Shown one piece after another: positions 1 through 7,943 of a DNA stretch of 11,321 nucleotides (position 1 is its first letter; the number at the start of each line of letters is the position of its first letter). Source of the stretch: ZC4RG30 sp965652645 (GTDB taxonomy: Bacteria > Pseudomonadota > Gammaproteobacteria > Steroidobacterales > Steroidobacteraceae); the NCBI GenBank assembly GCA_965652645.1, contig CBFGXE010000062.1:1-11321 (forward strand), given 5' to 3'. The notes beneath the pieces are model-generated. The model made no database searches, was not told the DNA's origin, and saw only the letters and a list, made by a program, of their open reading frames with translations. Position numbers and translations under genes: made by a program.

Positions 1-1
1 C

Positions 2-448
2 CTGGTCGAATCGCACGAGAAGACCCGTCGCCTGGAGGAAGCGAACCGGATCCGGTTGTACATTTTCCACACCGCGGAGCGGGCCTTCGGCGCGGACGAT
101 GTACGGATGATCGGCCCGCTTTGCGACCTGGCGGAATGGTATGAGAAGTCCGGCCGCTATTCGGGCGCAAGGGTGATGGTGGGCCACAACGTGCTGCTGG
201 TCGCCAAGGAAGACGGCCATAGCCCGCACACGATGCTGACGACCTATGCGGCCTGGACCGAAGGGGCAACGGAGGGAGACGTTGAAACGATCCGGCGGGC
301 AATGGAGCGCTCGCCTAGCCACACTGCTCCGGTGGGCATTCTTGCCCCCGCCCAAGCTGGCGGAAGACCAAGCATTCCAGTCTTGCAGAATGGCGGAGCG
401 GACGGGACTCGAACCCGCGACCCCCGGCGTGACAGGCCGGTATTCTAA
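2..448 (+). CDS. C-terminal part of a TPR-like protein, 5' partial, no clean 3' end
   Basis: This reading frame is open from the window edge and is the only plus-strand frame with protein-like character. It contains alternating helical stretches of the tetratricopeptide kind (AERAFGADD, then LCDLAEWYEKSGRYSGAR), where an acidic ridge and an aliphatic/aromatic pattern recur over roughly 34-40 residues. Coding-like codon use (G/C at third positions) holds to about base 310 and then fades. The frame has no stop before it enters the tRNA-Asp gene on the opposite strand; the first in-frame stop (446-448) lies inside that tRNA. The last ~20 residues (GTRTRD type) are the usual antisense translation of a tRNA. 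The gene is therefore probably truncated, frameshifted or decaying at its 3' end; frame 1 offers a TAG at 316-318 if a frameshift is involved. No specific function can be assigned. It converges on the minus-strand tRNA pair. Confidence 0.4.
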   Translation: MVESHEKTRRLEEANRIRLYIFHTAERAFGADDVRMIGPLCDLAEWYEKSGRYSGARVMVGHNVLLVAKEDGHSPHTMLTTYAAWTEGATEGDVETIRRAMERSPSHTAPVGILAPAQAGGRPSIPVLQNGGADGTRTRDPRRDRPVF

Positions 449-467
449 CCAGCTGAACTACCGCTCC
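391..467 (-). tRNA. tRNA-Asp(GTC)
   Basis: Read on the minus strand this is a complete 77-nt tRNA with the 3' CCA encoded. The acceptor stem GGAGCGG pairs with CCGCTCC, and the T-arm carries GGTTCGAGTCC. The anticodon GTC is at 433-431 in the loop CTGTCAC. It lies 20 nt behind tRNA-Val and is presumably in the same transcript. The DNA just past its 3' end is the region where the expected neighbour gene is missing. Confidence 0.97.
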
Positions 468-487
468 GTATCTGGGCCTGACCGGAC

Positions 488-563
488 TGGTGGGTGCTGA
501 GGGGATCGAACCCCCGACATTCGCCTTGTAAGGGCGACGCTCTACCAGCTGAGCTAAGCACCC
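488..563 (-). tRNA. tRNA-Val(TAC)
   Basis: A complete 76-nt tRNA on the minus strand with encoded CCA. The acceptor stem GGGTGCT pairs with AGCACCC, the D-arm is GCTCAGCTGGTAGAGC, and the anticodon TAC is at 530-528 in the loop CTTACAA. It is the first gene of a two-tRNA unit, Val then Asp, located downstream of lon. The same Val-Asp pair lies near lon in other gammaproteobacteria, but there hupB usually separates it from lon. Confidence 0.97.
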
Positions 564-620
564 TTTTCGGGCCTCGGCGCCGCATCAGTCCGTCGGTCGC
601 GAAGGACGGCAGTTCAGGGC

Positions 621-636
621 CGCCCTCGCGAGGGCG
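621..636. repeat. Perfect 16-bp palindrome between lon and tRNA-Val
   Basis: CGCCCTCGCGAGGGCG is a perfect inverted repeat (8-bp arms, no spacer). It lies between the lon stop and tRNA-Val, near the position where transcription of the tRNA pair would start if the -10-like TAGACT at 645-640 is used. It has no T-run after it on either strand, so it is not a standard intrinsic terminator. It could form a hairpin in the tRNA leader or be an operator; nothing in the window decides between these. Confidence 0.4.
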
Positions 637-639
637 CGT

Positions 640-645
640 AGTCTA
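640..645 (-). promoter_or_regulatory. Possible -10 element for the tRNA-Val/tRNA-Asp unit
   Basis: On the minus strand TAGACT is followed by a GC-rich stretch (ACGCGCCC), the arrangement typical of stringently controlled stable-RNA promoters. No good -35 hexamer is visible 16-18 nt upstream, so this call is weak. It would give a leader of about 70 nt ahead of tRNA-Val. Confidence 0.22.
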
Positions 646-682
646 GATGACTTCGCGCCCCGGTGCACCAGTTTCAGGTGCC

Positions 683-693
683 AAAAATGACCC

Positions 694-703
<10 letters not shown>
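683..703 (-). terminator. Probable intrinsic terminator of lon, with the stop codon in the loop
   Basis: On the minus strand GGCCC (703-699) pairs with GGGTC (693-689), with one G-U pair, around the 5-nt loop ACTGA. This is followed by A and five T (687-683). The loop contains the lon stop codon TGA (696-694). The stem is short, so termination may be partial. It would separate lon from the tRNAs behind it. Confidence 0.45.
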
Positions 704-3159
<2,456 letters not shown>

Positions 3160-3166
3160 GGTGGGG

Positions 3167-3170
3167 CTCC
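3167..3170 (-). promoter_or_regulatory. Ribosome binding site deciding the lon GTG start
   Basis: GGAG followed by a 7-nt spacer and GTG (3159-3157) on the minus strand. The more upstream in-frame TTG at 3192 has no comparable purine-rich site in front of it, so the GTG is the better start. Confidence 0.6.
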
Positions 3171-3209
3171 AACGGGCCGGGGGAATGGCCAAGGGTACAG
3201 TCTAGCGGG

Positions 3210-3238
3210 AGATGGGGACGGGGGCGCCCTGAATCAAG
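3210..3238 (-). promoter_or_regulatory. Sigma-32 (RpoH) heat-shock promoter of lon
   Basis: On the minus strand CTTGATT (3238-3232) is separated by 14 nt from CCCCATCT (3217-3210). The RpoH consensus is CTTGAAA, a spacer of about 13-15 nt, and CCCCATnT; only the last two bases of the -35 differ. The predicted start near 3203 leaves a leader of about 45 nt to the lon GTG. lon is a classic heat-shock gene, which supports the assignment. A sigma-70-like TAGACT at 3204-3199 lies next to the predicted start but has no matching -35. Confidence 0.75.
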
Positions 3239-3260
3239 TCGGGGCCCGGGCAGTGATTGC

Positions 3261-4016
3261 TCATTGCTCAACGCACATCGCAACTTCGACACGCACTTCG
3301 GGCGCCTCGAGCACAACGGCCAGCGACAACCGCGATGCAAACGCGGGCGCGGCCAGGCTCCACAGGCGACCGTCGTCGCATAGTCCGGACGGACGCAACA
3401 GGCAGGCGCCGGCGCCGCTGTCGAGGCTCACGTCGAAGCTGTCCAGCGGAAGGCCGAGGCCCCGGCCTACAGCCTTGATGTAGGCCTCCTTGCGGGTCCA
3501 GCAGTTGAAGAATCCTTCGGTGCGGCCGGCGGCCGGAAGCGCCTCGTAGGCGGCGATCTCGGCGGGGGAGAAGTAGCGGCGCACCAGCGCTGCCTCATCA
3601 CGCATCGGGCGCCAGACTTCCACGTCCACGCCGATGTCGCGGCCCTGCGCCCAGCCCACCAGGCCAACGTCCCCGGAATGCGAAAGGTTGAAGCAAAGAT
3701 CGCTGCCGGCGGCAACGCCGGCGAGGTATGGCTTGCCGTGTCGGCCGGCGGCAAATTCGATCTCCCCCGGGGCCATGCCCAGCACGGAGGCGAGCAGCAG
3801 CCTCAGCCGGCCATGGGCAACGGTGAAGCGGGCGCCGTGCACGGGGGAGTGGAAACGTGCCGCACGGGCGCGCTCTTCGGGCGAGAGCAGGCTGGCCAGC
3901 CTCGCGCGCTCTTCTGCGGGCAGGTCGAGGGGAAAACAGCAGAGCGCGCCACAGGCGGGCGCGCCCTCTCCTGCCGCAAGCTGCCACCACGTGGCAGCCG
4001 GCGGGGCATCTGTCAG
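3261..4016 (-). CDS. Sfp/EntD-type 4'-phosphopantetheinyl transferase (start uncertain)
   Basis: The enzyme moves the 4'-phosphopantetheine arm of CoA onto a conserved serine of acyl- or peptidyl-carrier proteins, using Mg2+. With a CTG at 4016 as start it has 251 residues, normal for the Sfp group. Signature motifs are all present: LLSPEERARAARF near residues 43-55, GKP at 94-96, FNLSHS at 109-114, GVDVE at 129-133 with Mg ligands D131 and E133, and WTRKEA at 173-178 followed by the K of YIK at 181. The first conventional start, GTG at 3842, would remove about 58 residues including the conserved LSPEERA region. I found no in-frame ATG, GTG or TTG between 3842 and about 4320. CTG at 4016 overlaps the clpX stop (CTGA). 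An ATG at 4009 is out of frame by one base, so a 1-nt deletion or assembly error is the alternative. No polyketide or peptide synthase gene is visible; the target may be the fatty-acid carrier protein. The gene is probably co-transcribed and translationally coupled with clpX. Confidence 0.88.
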   Translation of the reverse strand: MTDAPPAATWWQLAAGEGAPACGALCCFPLDLPAEERARLASLLSPEERARAARFHSPVHGARFTVAHGRLRLLLASVLGMAPGEIEFAAGRHGKPYLAGVAAGSDLCFNLSHSGDVGLVGWAQGRDIGVDVEVWRPMRDEAALVRRYFSPAEIAAYEALPAAGRTEGFFNCWTRKEAYIKAVGRGLGLPLDSFDVSLDSGAGACLLRPSGLCDDGRLWSLAAPAFASRLSLAVVLEAPEVRVEVAMCVEQ

Positions 4017-5329
4017 CGTGAGAACCCCGATGCGCGCCGCGGCTCTTCGGGAGGCGCCTTGTCGTTCTCGCTCTTGTAGACCACGTAGGGCGGCGAGTGG
4101 CCGAGCACCACGCTCTCGTCGACCACGACCTTGCTGACGTTCTTGAGCGACGGCAGCTGGTACATGGTGTCGAGCAGGATGGTCTCCATGATGGTGCGCA
4201 GGCCGCGGGCGCCGGTCTTGCGCTCCATGGCCTTGCGCGCGATGGCGGCGAGGCCATCCTCGCGGAACTCCAGCTCCGCGCCATCCATCTCGAACAGGCG
4301 GCGGTACTGCTTGGAGAGCGCGTTCTTCGGATCCTTGAGGATGGAGACCAGCGCCTTCTCGTCGAGCTCCTCGAGCGTGGCGACCACCGGCAGGCGGCCG
4401 ACGAACTCGGGGATGAGCCCGTACTTCACGAGGTCTTCCGGCTCCACGTCATGGAACACGTCGGTGCCATGCGGACGCTCGTTGACGCTGCGCACCTCGG
4501 AGGTGAAGCCGATGCCGCCCTTCTGGGTGCGGTTCTGGATCACCTTGTCGAGGCCGGCGAAGGCGCCGCCCACGATGAAGAGGATGTTGGAGGTGTCGAC
4601 CTGCAGGAATTCCTGCTGCGGATGCTTGCGGCCGCCCTGCGGCGGCACCGAGGCCATGGTGCCCTCGATGAGCTTCAGCAGCGCCTGCTGCACGCCCTCG
4701 CCCGACACGTCGCGCGTGATCGAGGGGTTGTCGCTCTTGCGGCTGATCTTGTCGATCTCGTCGATGTAGACGATGCCGGTCTGCGCCTTCTCGACGTCGT
4801 AGTCGCACTTCTGCAGCAGCTTCTGGATGATGTTCTCCACGTCTTCGCCGACATAACCCGCCTCGGTGAGCGTGGTGGCATCGGCGATGGTGAAGGGAAC
4901 ATTCAGCAGGCGCGCCAGCGTCTCGGCCAGCAGCGTCTTGCCGCTGCCGGTGGGACCGATCAGCAGGATGTTGCTCTTGGCGATCTCCACGTCGTCGCGG
5001 GAGCGGGTGCCGCGGGTCTGCAGGCGCTTGTAGTGGTTGTACACCGCCACGGCCAGGGTCTTCTTGGCGCGCTCCTGCCCGATGACATATTCATCGAGCA
5101 CCGACTTGATCTCGGCCGGCTTGGGCAGCTTCTCGCGGGCGCGATCGGCCTTGTCCTCCAGCTCCTCGCGGATGATGTCGTTGCACAGCTCCACGCATTC
5201 GTCGCAGACGAACACCGAGGGGCCGGCGATGAGCTTGCGGACCTCGTGCTGGCTCTTGCCGCAGAAGGAGCAGTACAGCAGCTTGCCGTCGTCGCCGGCA
5301 GTCGTACGTCCGCGGGTGTCGTCGCTCAT
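4013..5329 (-). CDS. clpX: ClpX, ATPase and substrate-recognition subunit of ClpXP
   Basis: ClpX is a hexameric AAA+ unfoldase that feeds tagged proteins into ClpP in the cytoplasm. The 438-residue product is near the usual length (about 424-430). The N-terminal zinc domain has Cys20, 23, 42 and 45 (CSFC and CDEC). Walker A GPTGSGKT is at 125-132 and Walker B at D190-E191 (VYIDEIDK). The pore loop is GYVG at 158-161 and the RKH loop at 234-236. The ClpP-docking tripeptide IGF at 273-275 is intact, and sensor 2 is GARGLR. It is separated from clpP by 126 nt that contain a likely promoter. Start ATG at 5329 matches the family N-terminus; a GAGG site lies about 11 nt upstream. Its TGA overlaps the phosphopantetheinyl transferase frame that follows. 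Confidence 0.98.
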   Translation of the reverse strand: MSDDTRGRTTAGDDGKLLYCSFCGKSQHEVRKLIAGPSVFVCDECVELCNDIIREELEDKADRAREKLPKPAEIKSVLDEYVIGQERAKKTLAVAVYNHYKRLQTRGTRSRDDVEIAKSNILLIGPTGSGKTLLAETLARLLNVPFTIADATTLTEAGYVGEDVENIIQKLLQKCDYDVEKAQTGIVYIDEIDKISRKSDNPSITRDVSGEGVQQALLKLIEGTMASVPPQGGRKHPQQEFLQVDTSNILFIVGGAFAGLDKVIQNRTQKGGIGFTSEVRSVNERPHGTDVFHDVEPEDLVKYGLIPEFVGRLPVVATLEELDEKALVSILKDPKNALSKQYRRLFEMDGAELEFREDGLAAIARKAMERKTGARGLRTIMETILLDTMYQLPSLKNVSKVVVDESVVLGHSPPYVVYKSENDKAPPEEPRRASGFSR

Positions 5330-5376
5330 CGGTCTGGAAACCTCACAATGCGGTCGGCCACGGAGGGGCCAGGATC

Positions 5377-5385
5377 GTTATAGCA
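5377..5385 (-). promoter_or_regulatory. Extended -10 promoter candidate for clpX
   Basis: In the 126-nt clpP-clpX gap the minus strand reads TGC followed by TATAAC, an extended -10 element with five of six -10 bases matching. Upstream there is only a weak -35 (TTTGCG, 19 nt away), which extended -10 promoters tolerate. The start would be near 5370, giving a leader of about 40 nt. The overlapping CCCAT is only a poor match to a sigma-32 -10. Confidence 0.45.
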
Positions 5386-5455
5386 TGGGCCCGAGGTGGC
5401 GCGCAAAGCGCCATTGCCCAGCCAACCCTTTGTATTCAAAAGGAAATCGGGCTTT

Positions 5456-6091
5456 TCAGGAGTTGCCCTGGCGCGAGGCTGTGACCGCCAGCTCATTGCG
5501 GCTGGACAGCACCCTGTCGATCAGCCCATAGGTGACCGCGTCTTCCGGCCGCATGAAGTTGTCGCGGTCGGTGTCGTGCTTGATCTTCTCCACCGGCTGG
5601 CCGGTGTGCTTTGCCAGGATCTGGTTGAGCCGGTCGCGGGTGTAGAGGATTTCCCGGGCATGGATTTCCATGTCGGTGGCCTGCCCCTGCATGCCGCCCA
5701 GCGGCTGGTGGATCATGATGCGCGAGTCGGGCAGCGAAAAACGCTTGCCCGCCGCACCGCCGGCCAGCAGCACGGCACCCATGCTGGAGGCCTGCCCGAT
5801 GCAGATGGTGGACACGTCAGGCTTGATGAACTGCATGGTGTCGTAGATCGCCAGGCCCGCGGTGACGTGCCCGCCCGGCGAATTGATGTAGAGCGCGATG
5901 TCCTTGTCCGGGTTCTCGGACTCCAGGAACAGCAGCTGCGCCACGATGACGTTCGCCATGTAGTCCTCGACCGGACCGACCGCGAAGATCACCCGGTCCT
6001 TCAGCAGCCGGGAGTAGATGTCGTAGGCACGCTCGCCGCGGGAGGTCTGCTCGACCACCATCGGCACGAGGTTCAGGGCACGTTCGTTCAT
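5456..6091 (-). CDS. clpP: ClpP, proteolytic subunit of ClpXP
   Basis: ClpP forms the double-heptamer serine protease chamber that degrades proteins unfolded by ClpX (and ClpA). The 211-residue product carries the full triad: S103 in GQASSMGA, H128 in MIHQPLGG and D177 in DTDRDNF. The spacings of 25 and 49 residues equal those of the E. coli enzyme. The segment before the conserved LVPMV is only seven residues (MNERALN), shorter than the E. coli propeptide region. The start lies 10 nt behind the tig stop, with AGGGGG one base before the ATG, an unusually tight spacing. tig and clpP are almost certainly one transcript. No clear sigma-32 promoter was found at the tig end. Confidence 0.98.
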   Translation of the reverse strand: MNERALNLVPMVVEQTSRGERAYDIYSRLLKDRVIFAVGPVEDYMANVIVAQLLFLESENPDKDIALYINSPGGHVTAGLAIYDTMQFIKPDVSTICIGQASSMGAVLLAGGAAGKRFSLPDSRIMIHQPLGGMQGQATDMEIHAREILYTRDRLNQILAKHTGQPVEKIKHDTDRDNFMRPEDAVTYGLIDRVLSSRNELAVTASRQGNS

Positions 6092-6101
6092 GCCCCCTAT
6101 C

Positions 6102-7409
6102 TTACTCCGGCTTGCGGAATCCGGTCAGCTCGGCAAAGGTGGTGGGGCTGTCGGACACCCTGGCCCGTCCCAGGACCCATTCCACCGCCTGCTCCTCGAT
6201 GACCGCGGTCTCGATCTGGCGCATGGCGTCCTGGTTCTGCAGGTAGGCGCGGCGCACCTCGGCGGCATTGGGGTACTGGGAGGCCAGCTCCTCCAGCTTG
6301 GCCAGCACGCGGGCGCGGTCCACCTCGATCTTCTCGCGGCGGACCAGCTCCCCGATCAGGAAGCCCAGCTTCACCCGGCGCTCGGCCGGCTCGACGAAGG
6401 GCTCGCGCGGCGGCAGCTGCGTGGCGTCCTGGGGCTGGCGGCCCATGCGCTGCAACAAGTCATATTGCAGCTGCTGGATCTGGTCCTCGACCATCGCGCG
6501 GGGCAGCTCCACGCTGTTCTCCCGATTCAGGGCATCGAACACCTGGTCGCGCAGGCGCTTGCGCACCGCCTCGGTGGCCTCGCGCTCCATGCTGGCGCGC
6601 ACCTCGGTGCGCAGGGTGTCCACGCCACCGTCGCCCAGGCCGAAGGCGCGGGCGAACTCGTCATCCAGCGGCGGCAGCACCTGCTCTTCCACCGCGGTGA
6701 CGGAGAGGTCGAACTCGGCCTGCTTGCCGGCCAGCTCCTTCGCGCCGTAGTCGTCGGGGAACTTCACCGGGGCGGTCTTCGACTCGCCCTTGCGCATGCC
6801 GGCGAGCGCGTTCTCGAAGTCGGCGATGGCGCGGCCGGCGCCGATCACCACGGCCATGTTGGTGCCCTTGCCGCCCTCGAACTCGGTGCCGTCGATGCGG
6901 CCGGTGAAGTCGACCACCACGCGGTCACCCTTCTGCGCGGCGCGGTCCACCGGCGTGAAGGTGGCGCGCTGGCGGCGCATGCTCTCGAGCATGGCGTCCA
7001 CGTCGGCATCACTGATGGTGAAGGTGGGGCGCTCGATGGCAATGTCGGCCACGTCCTTTACAGAGACCTCGGGCATCACCTCGACGATGGCAGCGAATTT
7101 CAGGTCCTCGGCGGGATCCATCTGTATGGGCTCAATGTTCGGATTGCCGGCCGGGCGCAGCTTCTCCTTGGCCACGGCCTCGCTGTAGCCCTGGCGGATG
7201 AGGTCGGAGATGGCGTCGCCCTGCGCCTGGCTGCCGAACTGCTGCTTGATGACATTGAGCGGCACCTTGCCCGGACGGAAACCCTTCACCCGGGCGGTGC
7301 GCGACAGCTCGCGCAGGCGGCGATCCACCTCTCCGGCGACGCGCGTGCGCGGAACCTCGACCTCGATGCGACGCTCGAGCCCCTGGGTGGTCTGTACGGT
7401 GAACTGCAT
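6102..7409 (-). CDS. tig: Trigger factor, ribosome-bound chaperone and prolyl isomerase
   Basis: Trigger factor docks at the ribosome exit tunnel and folds nascent chains. The protein is 435 residues, the usual size. The ribosome-binding signature GFRPGKVP is at 43-50, within an N-terminal domain that begins MQFTVQTTQGLERR. The FKBP-type isomerase domain spans about 160-242 (GDRVVVDFTG, then FEGGK, then FENALAGM), and the helical arm/body domain is C-terminal. ATG at 7409 is chosen because it matches the family N-terminus; the open frame extends 22 residues further, into the end of tRNA-Leu, where translation is spurious. GAGAAGG lies just before the ATG. Only 36 nt separate it from tRNA-Leu, so its message is likely released from, or shared with, the tRNA operon. 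clpP follows at 10 nt. Confidence 0.97.
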   Translation of the reverse strand: MQFTVQTTQGLERRIEVEVPRTRVAGEVDRRLRELSRTARVKGFRPGKVPLNVIKQQFGSQAQGDAISDLIRQGYSEAVAKEKLRPAGNPNIEPIQMDPAEDLKFAAIVEVMPEVSVKDVADIAIERPTFTISDADVDAMLESMRRQRATFTPVDRAAQKGDRVVVDFTGRIDGTEFEGGKGTNMAVVIGAGRAIADFENALAGMRKGESKTAPVKFPDDYGAKELAGKQAEFDLSVTAVEEQVLPPLDDEFARAFGLGDGGVDTLRTEVRASMEREATEAVRKRLRDQVFDALNRENSVELPRAMVEDQIQQLQYDLLQRMGRQPQDATQLPPREPFVEPAERRVKLGFLIGELVRREKIEVDRARVLAKLEELASQYPNAAEVRRAYLQNQDAMRQIETAVIEEQAVEWVLGRARVSDSPTTFAELTGFRKPE

Positions 7410-7445
7410 GGCCTTCTCGTTGGAATTGGTGCGAATGCTAAAAAC

Positions 7446-7530
7446 TGGTGCGAAAGGAGAGACTCGAACTCTCACGGGTTGCCCCGCTGGAACCTAAATC
7501 CAGTGCGTCTACCAGTTCCGCCACTTTCGC
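7446..7530 (-). tRNA. tRNA-Leu(TAG)
   Basis: An 85-nt class II tRNA with a long variable arm (CGGGGCAACCCG). The acceptor GCGAAAG pairs with CTTTCGC, CCA is encoded, and the anticodon TAG is at 7496-7494 in the loop TTTAGGT. It is the last of the four-tRNA cluster. A short T-run (GTTTTT) follows its 3' end directly, but there is no hairpin besides the tRNA itself. Confidence 0.97.
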
Positions 7531-7544
7531 ACCGGAGCGGGAAA

Positions 7545-7620
<76 letters not shown>

Positions 7621-7628
7621 ATTGAAAT

Positions 7629-7705
7629 TGGGGTGGACGACGGGACTCGAACCCGCGACAGCCGGAATCACAATCCGGGACTCTACCAGCTGAGCTACGT
7701 CCACC
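7629..7705 (-). tRNA. tRNA-His(GTG)
   Basis: A 77-nt tRNA counted with the extra G(-1) characteristic of tRNA-His. That G pairs with the discriminator C73 before the encoded CCA. The anticodon GTG is at 7671-7669 in the loop TTGTGAT. It lies 22 nt behind tRNA-Arg. Confidence 0.97.
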
Positions 7706-7727
7706 ATCGTCACTTCAGCAACCAGTC

Positions 7728-7804
7728 TGGCGCGCCCGGCAGGAGTCGAACCTGCGACCACCGGCTTAGAAGGCCGATGCTCTATCCAACTGAGCTACGG
7801 GCGC
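7728..7804 (-). tRNA. tRNA-Arg(TCT)
   Basis: A 77-nt tRNA with the acceptor GCGCCCG pairing with CGGGCGC and encoded CCA. The anticodon TCT is at 7770-7768 (loop CTTCTAA), decoding AGA and AGG. It is the first gene of the Arg-His-Lys-Leu cluster, about 104 nt behind the predicted transcription start. The leader (7805-7908) holds no gene. Confidence 0.97.
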
Positions 7805-7914
7805 CCTTGTGGGGTTCCCATAGTAGTCAAAAGCGGTGCGACTTGGGCCACGCATGGCTGGTCACTGTCCCTGCCGCCGTCAGTCCTTGCGGGCAGGCCG
7901 GTGGCGGGGGCGGG

Positions 7915-7943
7915 AGTATATACGAATCGGGACGGAATGCTCA
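7915..7943 (-). promoter_or_regulatory. Stable-RNA-type promoter of the Arg-His-Lys-Leu tRNA (and probably tig) unit
   Basis: On the minus strand TGAGCA (7943-7938) stands exactly 17 nt before TATACT (7920-7915). The -10 has five of six consensus bases; the -35 is weak. A GC-rich discriminator, CCCGCCCCCGCC, follows and is the hallmark of promoters repressed by ppGpp/DksA. The -35 overlaps the cydB stop codon. The start is predicted near 7908. Confidence 0.6.

Noticed and set aside
334..347. Hairpin GGGCA-TTCT-TGCCC past the 3' end of tRNA-Asp
   Set aside because: Five-bp stem with no T-run on either strand; may be chance in GC-rich DNA, so not called a terminator.
3255..3270. Tandem ATTGCTC repeat at the transferase stop
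   Set aside because: Two 7-bp copies only; no sign of function.
4097..5383. Long plus-strand open frame (428 codons) opposite clpX
   Set aside because: Antisense shadow of clpX with His/Leu/Ala/Gly-rich composition and no recognisable domain.
5386..5455. Possible sigma-32 promoter for clpX (TTTTGAA or CCCAT pieces)
   Set aside because: No pair of boxes at the right spacing; the extended -10 fits better.
7805..7940. Possible cydX-like small gene after cydB
   Set aside because: The only ATG-led frames encode no hydrophobic helix with the expected aromatic pattern.
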